Assembly: GCF_013131805.1 (NCBI RefSeq)
Contig: NZ_JABJRC010000002.1
Span: forward strand, 1,178,001-1,242,000
DNA from: Kribbella sandramycini
GTDB lineage: Bacteria > Actinomycetota > Actinomycetes > Propionibacteriales > Kribbellaceae
Length of the DNA stretch: 64,000 nt
Reading direction: 5' to 3'
Shown one piece after another: positions 7,729-17,922 of this stretch. The stretch's first letter is position 1; each line of letters begins with the position of its first letter. Under the pieces are notes generated by a model. The model did not search any database. It saw nothing but the letters and a program-made list of their open reading frames with translations, and had not been told where the DNA came from. Made by a program: the position numbers and the translations under genes.

Positions 7729-8954
7729 GCGGGACCGCCGTCCGCGCGGGCGCTCTGCGCCACGTCGACAACGTTGCCGATGACAACGATCGCCGGAGCG
7801 CCGACGCCGGCCGCGCGCATGGTGCCGGCGATCTCGGCGAGGGTCGCGGTGACCAGCTGCTGGGTGGGGAGGGTGCCGTCGGCGATGGCGGCGGCCGGGG
7901 TGGTCGCCGGGCGGCCCGCCGCGATCAGCCGCTCGGCGATCGCCGGGAGGTTCTCGACGGCCATCAGCAGGACGAGCGTGCCGTGCAGCTGGGCGAGCGC
8001 GTCCCAGTTGACCAGCGACTCGGGATGGGACGGCGGAATGTGACCGGAGACGACCGTGAACTCGTGCGTGACTCCACGGTGGGTGACCGGGATACCGGCG
8101 ACCGCGGGGACGGAGATCGAGCTGGTGATCCCGGGGACGACGGTCCAGGGGACGCCGGCCGCGGCGCAGGCGAGGGCCTCCTCGAAACCGCGGCCGAAGA
8201 CGTAGGAGTCGCCGCCCTTCAGGCGGACCACGACCTTGCCCTGCAGACCGCGCTCGACGAGGATCCGGTTGATCTCCTCCTGCTGGGCGGCCCGGCCGCG
8301 CGGGAGTTTGGCGGCATCGAAGAGCTCGACGTCCGGTGAGAGTTCGTCGAGCAGTTGCTGCGGGGCGAGCCGGTCGGCGACGACCACCTCGGCCTCGGCG
8401 AGCAGGCGGCGGCCGCGGACGGTGATCAGATCCGGATCGCCGGGCCCGCCGCCGACCAGGTAGACGCCGGGGCGCCTGCCGCCGGCCTCGCGGGCGCCGA
8501 GCTCGCCGGTGCGCAACCCTTCCAGGATGGCGTCCCGGACGCGGGCCGAGCGCCGGTGGTCGCCACCGCCGAGCACGCCGATCGTCACGTTGTCGTGCTG
8601 CCCGGACGCCGGCGTCCACGCGGTCGCCTGGGAGCGGTCGTCGGAGCGGACGCAGAAGATCCGCCGCTCCTCGGCCTCACGCGAGACCTCGTCGTTGACG
8701 GCCGCGTCGTCCGTGGCGACGACGACGTACCAGGCGCCGTCCAGATCGCCGTACCGGTAACCGCGCTCGACCCAGGTCAGGGACGGGTTGGCGAGCAGGC
8801 CTTCGATGGTCGGCGTGATGGACGGCGAGACCAGGTCGATCACCGCGCCGGATTCGAGCAGCCGCGGCAGCCGCCGCTGGGCGACTCCCCCGCCGCCGAC
8901 CAGGACGACGCGCCGCCCGGTCAGCACCAGGCCGGACAGGTATTGGTCGGTCAC
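7725..8954 (-). CDS. cobA: Siroheme synthase-like uroporphyrinogen-III C-methyltransferase
   Basis: This 409-residue protein is a fusion. Residues 1-150 form a precorrin-2 dehydrogenase-like Rossmann domain (VVLVGGGGVAQRR), and residues 165-400 form the SAM-dependent uroporphyrinogen-III methyltransferase (GGGPGDPDLIT; GGDSYVFGRG; VVPGITS). It makes precorrin-2 and possibly sirohydrochlorin, the branch point to cobalamin and siroheme. It lacks the ferrochelatase linker layout of full enteric CysG, so oxidation by the N-terminal domain is likely but unproven. The GTG start overlaps the cobT stop (GTGA) and its stop overlaps the methyltransferase start. Confidence 0.93.
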   Translation of the reverse strand: MTDQYLSGLVLTGRRVVLVGGGGVAQRRLPRLLESGAVIDLVSPSITPTIEGLLANPSLTWVERGYRYGDLDGAWYVVVATDDAAVNDEVSREAEERRIFCVRSDDRSQATAWTPASGQHDNVTIGVLGGGDHRRSARVRDAILEGLRTGELGAREAGGRRPGVYLVGGGPGDPDLITVRGRRLLAEAEVVVADRLAPQQLLDELSPDVELFDAAKLPRGRAAQQEEINRILVERGLQGKVVVRLKGGDSYVFGRGFEEALACAAAGVPWTVVPGITSSISVPAVAGIPVTHRGVTHEFTVVSGHIPPSHPESLVNWDALAQLHGTLVLLMAVENLPAIAERLIAAGRPATTPAAAIADGTLPTQQLVTATLAEIAGTMRAAGVGAPAIVVIGNVVDVAQSARADGGPA

Positions 8955-9991
8955 GACTCGATCCCCGCGGACTCGAAGGTCGCCATCTCACTCAGCGCGC
9001 GCACCGCACAGGTCAGGATCGGATACGCCAGGACTGCGCCCGTCCCCTCGCCGAGGCGGAGATCGAGGTCGACCAGCGGCTGCAGGCCGAGCGTCTTCAG
9101 CGCGACCGCGTGCCCCGGCTCGGCCGAGCGGTGCCCAGCGACGCAGTAGTCGACGACGCTGGCGTGGAAGGCCTGCGCGACGAGCGCGGCCGCGCCTGCG
9201 ATCACGCCGTCCAGAATGACCGGGACGCGGTTCGCCGCGCCGCCGAGAATGTAACCGGCCAGGGCCGCGTGCTCGAGGCCGCCGAACGCCTGAAGGGCGC
9301 CGAGCGGGTCGGACGCCGGGACGGCGTGCCGGTCGAGCGCGGACTGGACGATCGCGGTCTTCCGGGCGAGCGTGGCGTCGTCGATCCCGGTGCCGCGACC
9401 GGTGACGACGTCCGCGGTGGAGCCGGTGAAGGTCGCGATCAGGGCGGCGGACGCCGTGGTGTTCGCGATCCCCATGTCACCGGTCAGCAGACAGCGGTAG
9501 CCGTCCTTCACCAGGGTGTCGGCGAGGTTGTAGCCGACGCCGATAGCCGCGCAGACCTCGTCGTGCGTCAGCGCCGCGCCCGCCGACAGGTCGCGCGTCC
9601 CTGGGCGGACCTTCGCGTGCACGATGTCGAGCTCCTCGACCGGGGTCGCGACGCCGACGTCGACGACGCGGACGTCGACCCGGTTGTTGGCCGCGAACGC
9701 GTTCACCGCGGCGCCGCCGGCGGCGAAGTTCGCCAGCATAGCGGCCGTGACCTCCTGCGGCCACGGCGAGACGCCCTGCGCGTGGACGCCGTGGTCGGCG
9801 GCGAACACCGTCACGACCGCGGGCAGCGGCACCTCCGGCGGGCACTGGCCGCTCATCCCGGCCACTCGCACGGAGAGCTCTTCCAGCACGCCCAGTGACC
9901 CGGCCGGCTTGGTCAGCCCGCCCTGCCGCTCCGCCGCGGCGCGCATCGCGCCCTCGTCGGCCGGCCCGATCCGCGCCAGGTACTCCTCCAC
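8951..9991 (-). CDS. cobT: Nicotinate-nucleotide-dimethylbenzimidazole phosphoribosyltransferase
   Basis: This 346-residue enzyme transfers ribose phosphate from nicotinate mononucleotide to dimethylbenzimidazole, activating the lower ligand of cobalamin. The catalytic GEGTGA motif is near the C-terminus (LRLGEGTGAVLA), and GDMGIANTT and FAADHGVHAQG are family signatures. The GTG at 9991 is preceded by GGAGG at a good distance and gives the usual length; the longer open frame adds non-homologous sequence. First gene of a cobT-cobA-trmH operon. I saw no recognisable cobalamin riboswitch in the 146-base gap upstream. Confidence 0.94.
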   Translation of the reverse strand: MEEYLARIGPADEGAMRAAAERQGGLTKPAGSLGVLEELSVRVAGMSGQCPPEVPLPAVVTVFAADHGVHAQGVSPWPQEVTAAMLANFAAGGAAVNAFAANNRVDVRVVDVGVATPVEELDIVHAKVRPGTRDLSAGAALTHDEVCAAIGVGYNLADTLVKDGYRCLLTGDMGIANTTASAALIATFTGSTADVVTGRGTGIDDATLARKTAIVQSALDRHAVPASDPLGALQAFGGLEHAALAGYILGGAANRVPVILDGVIAGAAALVAQAFHASVVDYCVAGHRSAEPGHAVALKTLGLQPLVDLDLRLGEGTGAVLAYPILTCAVRALSEMATFESAGIES

Positions 9992-10137
9992 ACATGCCTC
10001 CACTCGGTGGTGCCCACTCGTGCACCGATCTTCGCATCCCGGGCGGGATCCCCTGCGACGGCATGCGATCGCGTGGACAAGTGACCAGGCACTAGTGTCG
10101 GTTTCACCACATGTCGCGAGATCCCGGAGGATCACAG

Positions 10138-10668
10138 ATGTCGCTCGACCGGCCCGTCGCCCCCGACCCGTACGAGCTGCTCCCCGAGGTGGGCAGTTTC
10201 ACCGTCACCAGCACCGACGTGACGCAGGGTGAGCAACTCCCCGACGCGCATGTCTTCGCCGCCGGCAACACCTCGCCGCAGCTGTCCTGGTCCGGCTTCC
10301 CGGCGGAGACCAAGGGCTTCATCGTCACCTGTTTCGACCCCGACGCCCCGATCGTCTCCGGTTTCTGGCACTGGGTCCTGGTCAACCTGCCCGCCGACGT
10401 CACCGAGCTCGAGGCCGGCGCCGGCACCACCGAGCGGCTCCCGAACGGCGCCTTCCACGTCCGCAACGACTTCGGCACCAAGAACTACGGCGGCGCCGCC
10501 CCGCCCGCGGGTGACCAGAACCACCGCTACTACTTCGTCGTGCACGCCCTCGACGTCGAGGCCCTGGACGTCGACGACACCGCCACCCCGGCCGTCGTCG
10601 GCTTCAACCTCGCCTTCCACACCCTCGCCCGCGGCATCCTCACCCCGACCTACCAGACCGCGGAGTAA
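10138..10668 (+). CDS. PEBP-family protein (YbhB/YbcL, Raf kinase inhibitor-like)
   Basis: This 176-residue phosphatidylethanolamine-binding-like protein carries the family motifs DPDAP with a following HWV, and [13 protein letters not shown] for the ligand pocket. No signal peptide is seen, so it is probably cytoplasmic. The bacterial members have no settled role. The ATG at 10138 is preferred over one 27 bases upstream because GGAGG lies 7 bases before it. It is divergent from cobT. Its 3' end opens onto the second GCCCACCAAAC-type repeat locus. Confidence 0.92.
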   Translation: MSLDRPVAPDPYELLPEVGSFTVTSTDVTQGEQLPDAHVFAAGNTSPQLSWSGFPAETKGFIVTCFDPDAPIVSGFWHWVLVNLPADVTELEAGAGTTERLPNGAFHVRNDFGTKNYGGAAPPAGDQNHRYYFVVHALDVEALDVDDTATPAVVGFNLAFHTLARGILTPTYQTAE

Positions 10669-10676
10669 GCACGCCG

Positions 10677-10845
10677 ATCCCGCCGTTTGATGGGTCGGCC
10701 CACCAAACGGCGGGAGTACCCACCGCACACGCCTGGCCCACCCGCCCGCCGCTGGGCCCGCCCACCAAACCACGGGACGACCCACCGCACGCCGCTGACC
10801 GCCCACACACGCCGGGTCGGCCCAGCAAACGGGGTGAGTGACAGC
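10677..10845. repeat. GCCCACCAAAC-family repeat locus 2
   Basis: This stretch repeats the motifs of the 6.6-kb array in a diverged form: TTTGATGGG facing CCCACCAAAC (10686 onward), then CGCCCACCAAACCACGG, then GGCCCAGCAAACGGGG, each followed by ACCCACC. TTTGATGGGtcggCCCACCAAA can fold as a hairpin. Like the first locus it lies between two convergent 3' ends. No coding potential is evident. Confidence 0.8.
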
Positions 10846-11104
10846 CGGGATCGTTGCGAAGCTCCTGCGGGTGAGCGGAGCGACGGGTAGTGGTCGGCAT
10901 TTGGGCGCCGGGCGGCGGGTGCTTGAGCGTGACGGCGACGACTAGTACCCGTTTGTCGGTACGACGAACGGGGGCGCGCGGGCGGTCGGCTCGACGATCG
11001 CCGGCCTGGTGCCGGCAGGTTGGGGCGCGTGCTGCGGCTCCCCGGCCGCAGCGGATCAGGTGCGGACGGGGAGCGCGCGGCGCGAGGCAGCCGCCGCGGA
11101 GCGG
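10846..11104. other. Remainder of 436-base gap; one imperfect hairpin
   Basis: I see no gene here. An inverted repeat, CCCGTTTGTCG (10948-10958) against CGACGAACGGG (10962-10972), has a 3-base loop and one G-T mismatch. It could help terminate the minus-strand permease operon or the plus-strand PEBP gene, but it lacks a clear T-tract. Short frames in both directions look like random G+C-rich frames. Confidence 0.5.
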
Positions 11105-11989
11105 TCAGTCCTTGATGCCCGACTGCGTGACGCCCTGGATCAGGTAGCGCTGCAGGAAGGCGAAGATCAGGATCAGCGGCAGGATCGACACCGCGACCGC
11201 CATGAAGAGTTGATGGATGTTGACGGTCTGCGCGGTGATGAACGTGGACATCGCGACCTGGATGGTCCAGGAACTGGAGTCCTGGCCGATCACCAGCGGC
11301 CAGAGGAACGAGTTCCAGTTGCCGATGAAGGTGATCGCGGCGATGGCCGCGAAGAACGGCAGCGAGTTCGGGACGACGATCCGCCAGAAGACGCCGAAAT
11401 AGCCGGCGCCGTCGACCCGGGCCGCTTCTTCGAGCTCTTTCGGAAAATTCAGAAAATATTGCCGGAAGAGGAATGCGGCGAAACCCGAGAACAGCGTCGG
11501 GATGATCAGGCCGCGGAGCGTGCTGACCCAGCCCAGTGACGAGACGACGATGAAACTGGGAATGAAGGTGACCGCGCCGGGGATCATCAGCGTGGCGACG
11601 ATCGAGTAGAACACCTTGTCGGCGTGCCGGTACGGGATCCGCGCCAGGCCGTAGCCGGCCATCGAGGCGAGCAGCAGCTGACCGGCCGTGCCGAGGATGC
11701 CCACGACGGCGGAGTTGTACATCGCCCGCGCCATCGGGACCTCGGTGTTGCTGAACAGCTCGCCGACGTTACCCCACTGCAGGTCGCTCGGGAACAGCGT
11801 CCAGTCCGGCGCGGTGATGTCGGCCTCGGTCGACAGCGCGTTGCGCAGGATCAGGTAGAACGGCAGCAGGAACAGCACCACCGCGATGAACAGCGCGATC
11901 CAGCGCAGGCCGACGCCGACCCGGCCGAGCGGGCTGCGGGTGTAGCCGATCGGCTCCAGGGTGCCCGAGGTACGTTCGGCCGTGGCCAT
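11105..11989 (-). CDS. Carbohydrate ABC transporter permease (MalG type), second importer
   Basis: This 294-residue membrane protein has about six transmembrane segments and the EAA loop EEAARVDGAGYF at about residues 195-206. It pairs with the permease encoded just upstream. The start overlaps that gene's stop by one base (TGATG), so the longer open frame into the upstream gene is ignored. Last gene of the second sugar-import operon. No ATPase is encoded nearby, as in the first importer locus. Confidence 0.92.
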   Translation of the reverse strand: MATAERTSGTLEPIGYTRSPLGRVGVGLRWIALFIAVVLFLLPFYLILRNALSTEADITAPDWTLFPSDLQWGNVGELFSNTEVPMARAMYNSAVVGILGTAGQLLLASMAGYGLARIPYRHADKVFYSIVATLMIPGAVTFIPSFIVVSSLGWVSTLRGLIIPTLFSGFAAFLFRQYFLNFPKELEEAARVDGAGYFGVFWRIVVPNSLPFFAAIAAITFIGNWNSFLWPLVIGQDSSSWTIQVAMSTFITAQTVNIHQLFMAVAVSILPLILIFAFLQRYLIQGVTQSGIKD

Positions 11990-12942
11990 CAGTCGCCTGC
12001 CTTTCCGAAGCCGAAGATCCGCGTCTGCAGCAGCGTCACGAGCATGATGATGACGGCCAGGATGAGCGCGCCGGCCGAACCGTGACCGAGGTCCTGGATC
12101 GAGCCGAGGGATATCCCGTACAGGTAGACCAGCGGCGGCCGCGCGTAGTTCACGTTGCCGATCAGGTTGTAGAACTCGTCGAAGGCCTGGTACGCCGCGA
12201 TCAGGTTCAATATCAGCACCGAGACCGACGTCGCCCGCAGCTGCGGCAGCGTGATGTAGCGGAACACCTGCCAGCCGGGCTTGGCCCCGTCGACGTACGC
12301 CGCCTCGTACAGCGTCGGCGAGATCCGCTGCAGACCCGCGATGAACAGGATCATGTAGAAACCGAGCTGCAGCCACAGCCGCACAGTGATGATCGGGATC
12401 CAGTACCAGGGCGGATCCACGGTCGACAGCCAGGCCACGTTGTCGATCCCGAACCAGCCGAGCACGGTGTTGGCCAGGCCGAACCGGACGCCGTTGAAGA
12501 TCGACAGCCGCCAGATCACACAGGCCACGACGTAGGAGCAGGCGGTCGGCAGGAAGAACACCGACCGGAAGAACGCCTTCGCGACCTTCACCTGGTTGAC
12601 CAGCAGCGCCAGCGCCAGCGACATCACGAACGTCAGCGGCACGATGAAGACCGCGAAGATCGTGAACGTGCCCAGGCTGGACAAGAAGTTGCCGTCGGTC
12701 AGCATGTCGACGTAGTTCTGCAGCCCGACGAACTTCGACGGCGTGACCGTGTTGTAGGCCTCGAAGAAGCTGAGGACCAGGCTCCAGATGATCGGCAGGT
12801 AGGAGAAGATCAGCAGCCCGATGACGAACGGCCCGACGAACAGCCAGAACGACCGCGTCGTCCCGGCGATACCCTTCTGCCGCGGCTTCCGTCGCTCACC
12901 AGCTGAGGCGGAGGCCGCGGCCGTCTTGACCGGTGCGCTCAT
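11989..12942 (-). CDS. Sugar ABC transporter permease (MalF type), second importer
   Basis: This 317-residue inner-membrane permease has a cytoplasmic N-terminal tail rich in basic residues, about six transmembrane segments and an EAA loop (YEAAYVDGAKPG). It starts at an ATG overlapping the stop of the binding-protein gene (ATGA) and ends in a one-base overlap with the next permease. With that partner it forms the channel of a CUT1-type importer of unknown sugar. Confidence 0.92.
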   Translation of the reverse strand: MSAPVKTAAASASAGERRKPRQKGIAGTTRSFWLFVGPFVIGLLIFSYLPIIWSLVLSFFEAYNTVTPSKFVGLQNYVDMLTDGNFLSSLGTFTIFAVFIVPLTFVMSLALALLVNQVKVAKAFFRSVFFLPTACSYVVACVIWRLSIFNGVRFGLANTVLGWFGIDNVAWLSTVDPPWYWIPIITVRLWLQLGFYMILFIAGLQRISPTLYEAAYVDGAKPGWQVFRYITLPQLRATSVSVLILNLIAAYQAFDEFYNLIGNVNYARPPLVYLYGISLGSIQDLGHGSAGALILAVIIMLVTLLQTRIFGFGKAGD

Positions 12943-14222
12943 CCGAACAGCCGCGCCAGCTCGCCGTTGACCGTCTTCTCGGCTTTGCTGAACTCGGCGG
13001 CGGGGTCGGCTCCCTTCTTGATCACGTTGGTCAGGACGTCGGTGAACGCGGTGCCCATCTTCGGCGTCCAGGCCGGGTTGTCGGTGTAGCCGAACTCGGT
13101 GGTCAGCTTGACCGTCTCGGCCGCGACGCCGCTCTGCAGCTTCGACGCCTTCGCGGCGATCGACTTCCGCGGCGGGATGTGGAAGCCGTAGTTCAGCGAC
13201 CAGTCCTCCTGGTACTCCGCCTGGTCGATCCACAGCCACTTGACGAACTTCTTGGCCGCGTCGACGTTCGCGCTCTTCGCCGAGACGAACTGCGTCCAGC
13301 CGCCGGAGTAGACCGCGGCCTTGCCCTCGGCATCGGCCTTCGGGAACGCGAAGACGCCGAGGTCGTCGCCGAGCGCCTTCTGCATCCCCGGCACCGCCCA
13401 CATGCCGATCCACTGCATCGCGACCAGGCCCTGGTTGATGGCGCCCGGATCCCACCAGTCGGTCGGGGCGCCCAGCAGCACGGACTTGTCGGCGTACATC
13501 TGGCGCAGCTTGCTCAGCGCCTGCGCCGAGCGCGCGCCGGTGAAGCCGACCTTGTTGTCCTCGGTGAGCAGCGAGCCGCCGGAGGCGAACACCGCCGGGC
13601 CGCCGAGCGCGTTACCGCCGTCGTTGCCCACGAAGATGCCCTTCACCTTGTCGGTGGTCAGCTCCTTGGCCGCGGCGACCAGGTCGTCGAGGGTCTCCGG
13701 CGGCTTGATGCCGGCCTTGTCGAGCATCGACTTGCGGTAGTAGATCACCTGCGGGTCGACGATCATCCGGATGCCGTAGACCTTGCCGTCGACGGTGTTG
13801 GTGGCCAGGTCGCCGGGCGCGAAGTCGTCCTTCACGTCGGCGATGATGTCGTCGAGCGCCACCACCTGGTTGCTCTTCACCATGCCGATGTTCAGCTGGC
13901 TCTCGAAGACGTCCGGACCCTTGCTGGACAGCAGACCGGAGGCGAGCTTGCTGCCGTAGTCGCCCGGCGTCCACTCGACCGCGATATTCGCGTCCGGGTA
14001 GGCCTTGGCGTACTTGAGCGCGGCCTCCTTGGTGCCGGTCTCACCGTACTGGTGGTACCACTGCGCCAGCGTGGCCTTGGATCCGCCACCGCCTCCGCCG
14101 CCGGACGGGCGGCCGGTGTTGCCGCCGCAGGCCGCGGTGAACGCGGCGAGTGCGGCCAGGCCACCGGCTCGCTTGAGCAGGTCCCGCCGGTTCAGGCCGG
14201 CGTTCGGAACATGAGCAGGCAT
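12939..14222 (-). CDS. Extracellular solute-binding protein, Tat-type lipoprotein
   Basis: This 427-residue sugar-binding protein has a twin-arginine signal (NRRDLLKRAGG) that ends in a lipobox-like AACGG, so it is probably exported folded by Tat and lipid-anchored. A glycine-rich linker follows. The mature part resembles family-1 solute-binding proteins (LAQWYHQYGETG). I use the ATG at 14222; a GTG at 14231 is also in frame, but the GGAAGG box is better spaced from the ATG. It heads the second importer operon, and a palindrome at 14283..14297 lies about 60 bases upstream. Confidence 0.92.
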   Translation of the reverse strand: MPAHVPNAGLNRRDLLKRAGGLAALAAFTAACGGNTGRPSGGGGGGGSKATLAQWYHQYGETGTKEAALKYAKAYPDANIAVEWTPGDYGSKLASGLLSSKGPDVFESQLNIGMVKSNQVVALDDIIADVKDDFAPGDLATNTVDGKVYGIRMIVDPQVIYYRKSMLDKAGIKPPETLDDLVAAAKELTTDKVKGIFVGNDGGNALGGPAVFASGGSLLTEDNKVGFTGARSAQALSKLRQMYADKSVLLGAPTDWWDPGAINQGLVAMQWIGMWAVPGMQKALGDDLGVFAFPKADAEGKAAVYSGGWTQFVSAKSANVDAAKKFVKWLWIDQAEYQEDWSLNYGFHIPPRKSIAAKASKLQSGVAAETVKLTTEFGYTDNPAWTPKMGTAFTDVLTNVIKKGADPAAEFSKAEKTVNGELARLFG

Positions 14223-14282
14223 GAATTCCACCTTCCCTCAGAGCAGCGCCGCAGGGGTAGAGGCGCCCGGAGTTCCGAGTTA

Positions 14283-14297
14283 CTTAACGGCGTTAAG
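14283..14297. promoter_or_regulatory. Candidate repressor operator CTTAACGGCGTTAAG
   Basis: This is a perfect 15-base palindrome with 7-base arms about a central G. It is A+T-rich in an otherwise G+C-rich region and sits upstream of the second sugar importer operon, where a LacI- or ROK-type repressor would bind. Its sequence is unlike the repeat before the first importer, so the two operons probably answer to different regulators. Confidence 0.6.
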
Positions 14298-14402
14298 CAT
14301 CTCCGATTTCGCACACGGTACAACTAAATCCAACATCACAACAGCCTCCACCCGAGGACGTTACCGGGTGAATCGTTGAAGAAGTACCTGGCACCCTGAC
14401 CC

Positions 14403-14434
14403 AAAAGCGCGCCCGGCGCAAGACCGGGCGCGCT
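14403..14434 (-). terminator. Intrinsic terminator after the fad operon
   Basis: AGCGCGCCCGG (14406-14416) and CCGGGCGCGCT (14424-14434) form a perfect 11-bp stem with a 7-base loop. Read on the minus strand, the stem runs into TTTT. It lies about 50 bases past the stop of the fadB-like gene. Confidence 0.8.
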
Positions 14435-14484
14435 GTTCTTTGTTCGATTGTGTGGAATGTTGCGCGTACGGTATCTGCTCGTGA

Positions 14485-16616
14485 TCAGTTAAACGTTTTG
14501 CCGTCCGCGGCCATCCGGATCAGCGACTCCGGTGGGGCGAACCGATTCCCGTACGCCGCCGCCAGCTCACGGGCCCGCTCGACGAACGCCGGAACGCCGT
14601 ACGAGTTGATCGCCTGCAGCGCGCCGCCGAGCAGCGGCGGGAAGCCGATCCCGAAGATCGAGCCGATATTCGCGTCCGCGACCGAGCGGAGCACGCCCTC
14701 GTCCAGGCAGCGCACGGTCTCCAGCGACATGATGAACGTGAACCGGTCCTGCAGGTCGGTCACGGTCGCCGTCGAAGTGCCGGTGAAGTGCTCGCGCAGC
14801 CCCGGCCACAGGTGCTTCGGGCCGTCGGCCGGGTAGTCGTAGAACCCGGCGCCGGTCGACTTGCCCTTGCGGCCGAACTCGTCCAGCATCCGGCCGACCA
14901 CCTCCATGCCGAGGTGGTCGTCGAACGGCCCGGCGCTGCCGCCGGCCGCGATCGCGGCGTCCCGGATCTTCCGCGGCAGCGTCAGCGTGACCTCGTCGAG
15001 CATCGCCAGCGGCGGCGCCGGGAAGCCGGCCAGCGCCGCGGCCCGCTCGATGGTGACCGGGTCGACGCCCTCGGCGACCATCGCGGCGCCCTCCATCACC
15101 AGCGTGCCGAAGACGCGTGAGGTGAAGAAGCCGCGGCTGTCGTTGACCACGATCGGCGTCTTCCTGATCTGCCGGACGACGTCGTACGCCTTGGCCAGCG
15201 TCCGATCGGAGGTCTTCTCCCCCACGATCAGCTCGACGGCCGGCATCCGGTCGACCGGCGAGAAGAAGTGCATCCCGACGAAGTCGTCCGGCCGGTCGAT
15301 CCCGTCGGCCAGCCCGGTGATCGGCAGCGTGGAGGTGTTCGAGCAGAGCAGCGCGTCGGGCTCGATCACCCCGGCGATCTCGGCGAAGACCTGCTGCTTG
15401 AGCTCCTCGCTCTCGAAGACGGCCTCGATCACCAGGTCGGCCCCGGCCAGGTCGTTCGGGTCGCCGGTCGGGGTGATCCGGCCGAGGAACTCCTCGACCT
15501 GCGCCGGGGTCTTGCGGCCCTTCTGCACCTGCTTCGCGAGCAGCTTCTCCGAGTACGCCTTCCCCTTCTCGGCCGCCTCCAGCGAGACGTCCTTGAGCAC
15601 GACCTCCATCCCGGCCTTCGCGCACTCGTACGCGATCCCGGCGCCCATCATGCCCGCGCCGAGCACACCGACCTTGCGGGCCTGGTACGCCGGGACGCCG
15701 TCCGGCCGGGAGGCGCCGGCGTTGATGGCCTGGAGGTCGAAGAAGAACGCCTTGATCATGTTCTTCGCGACCTGACCGGTCGCCAGCGAGACGAAGTACC
15801 GGGACTCGATCCGGGACGCGGTGGCGAAGTCGACCTGCGCCCCCTCGATCGCGGCGCTCATGATCGCCCGCGGCGCCGGGTAGGGCGCGCCCTTGAGCTG
15901 TTTGCGCAGGTTCGCCGGGAAGGCGGGCAGGAACGCGGCCAGTTTCGGGGTGGACGGCGTCCCGCCGGGAATCTTGTAGCCGTCGCGGTCCCACGGCTGC
16001 TTCGCGTCCCCGGCGTACGCCGCGATCCAGGCGCGCGCGGCGTCGAGGAGCTGGTCGGCGGGCACCACCTCGTCGACGATGCCGACCGACTTCGCGTGCG
16101 CCGGCTTCATCCGCTGCCCCTGCAGCAGTACCTTCATCAGCGCGTCCTGCAGACCGAGCATCCGGACCGTCCGCGTGACACCGCCGCCGCCCGGCAGCAG
16201 CCCGAGTGTGACCTCGGGGACGCCGAGCTCGATCTTGTTGCTGTCCGCAACGATGCGGTGGTGGCAGGCGAGCGCGATCTCCAGCCCGCCGCCGAGCGCC
16301 GTCCCGTTGATCGCGGCGACGACCGGGACACCGAGCGTCTCCAGCGCGCGGAGCTGGCGCTTGACTTCCTCGACGGTGTCGAAGACCTGCTGGGCGTGCT
16401 CGGGCTGGACCTGGGACAGCATGTCGAGGTTGCCACCGGCGAAGAAGGTCGACTTGGCGGAGGTGATGACGACGCCCTTGATCAGGGCCTTCTCGGCCTG
16501 CAGCCGCTCGACGGTCTTACCCATCGCCGCGACGTACGCGTCGTTCATCGTGTTCGCGGAGGCGTCCGGGTCGTCGATCGTCAGGGTGATGACACCGGCG
16601 TCGTTCTTCCAGTCGA

Positions 16617-16620
<4 letters not shown>
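14485..16620 (-). CDS. fadB: Bifunctional enoyl-CoA hydratase / 3-hydroxyacyl-CoA dehydrogenase (FadB/FadJ type)
   Basis: This 711-residue beta-oxidation enzyme has an N-terminal crotonase domain (about 1-200; [16 protein letters not shown]), an NAD-binding domain (about 310-490; [20 protein letters not shown]) and a C-terminal 3-hydroxyacyl-CoA dehydrogenase domain ([13 protein letters not shown], then a second copy-like region). It hydrates enoyl-CoA and oxidises the product to 3-ketoacyl-CoA. The ATG overlaps the thiolase stop (ATGA), so the pair forms a beta-oxidation complex transcribed from the MerR-type promoter at 17868..17898. A strong terminator follows. Confidence 0.95.
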
Positions 16621-17834
<1,214 letters not shown>

Positions 17835-17867
17835 GATGATCCCGTTCGGTGTCGAGTCGTCCCCCGC

Positions 17868-17898
17868 ATTGTGACAGTGTTGGTGTCATAGTCGTCAA
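17868..17898 (-). promoter_or_regulatory. MerR-type promoter of fadA-fadB with 17-bp palindrome
   Basis: On the minus strand a -35 box TTGACG (17898-17893) and a -10 box CACAAT (17873-17868) are separated by 19 bases, the lengthened spacer typical of MerR-controlled promoters. The palindrome TGACAGTGTTGGTGTCA (17872-17888) fills the spacer. The same layout recurs at 26571..26601. Confidence 0.75.
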
Positions 17899-17909
17899 CA
17901 GCGGCTCGC

Positions 17910-17922
17910 TATGATCTCGGCC
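17910..17922 (+). promoter_or_regulatory. -10 box of merR, predicted leaderless
   Basis: TATGAT (17910-17915) lies exactly 7 bases before the merR ATG at 17923, so transcription would start at or next to the start codon. No Shine-Dalgarno is present. The upstream palindrome at 17872..17888 would put this promoter under the regulator's own control. Confidence 0.55.

Noticed and set aside
9992..10137. Cobalamin riboswitch before cobT
   Set aside because: No recognisable B12-box or long structured leader was seen; cobT has an ordinary Shine-Dalgarno. The same holds for cobQ.
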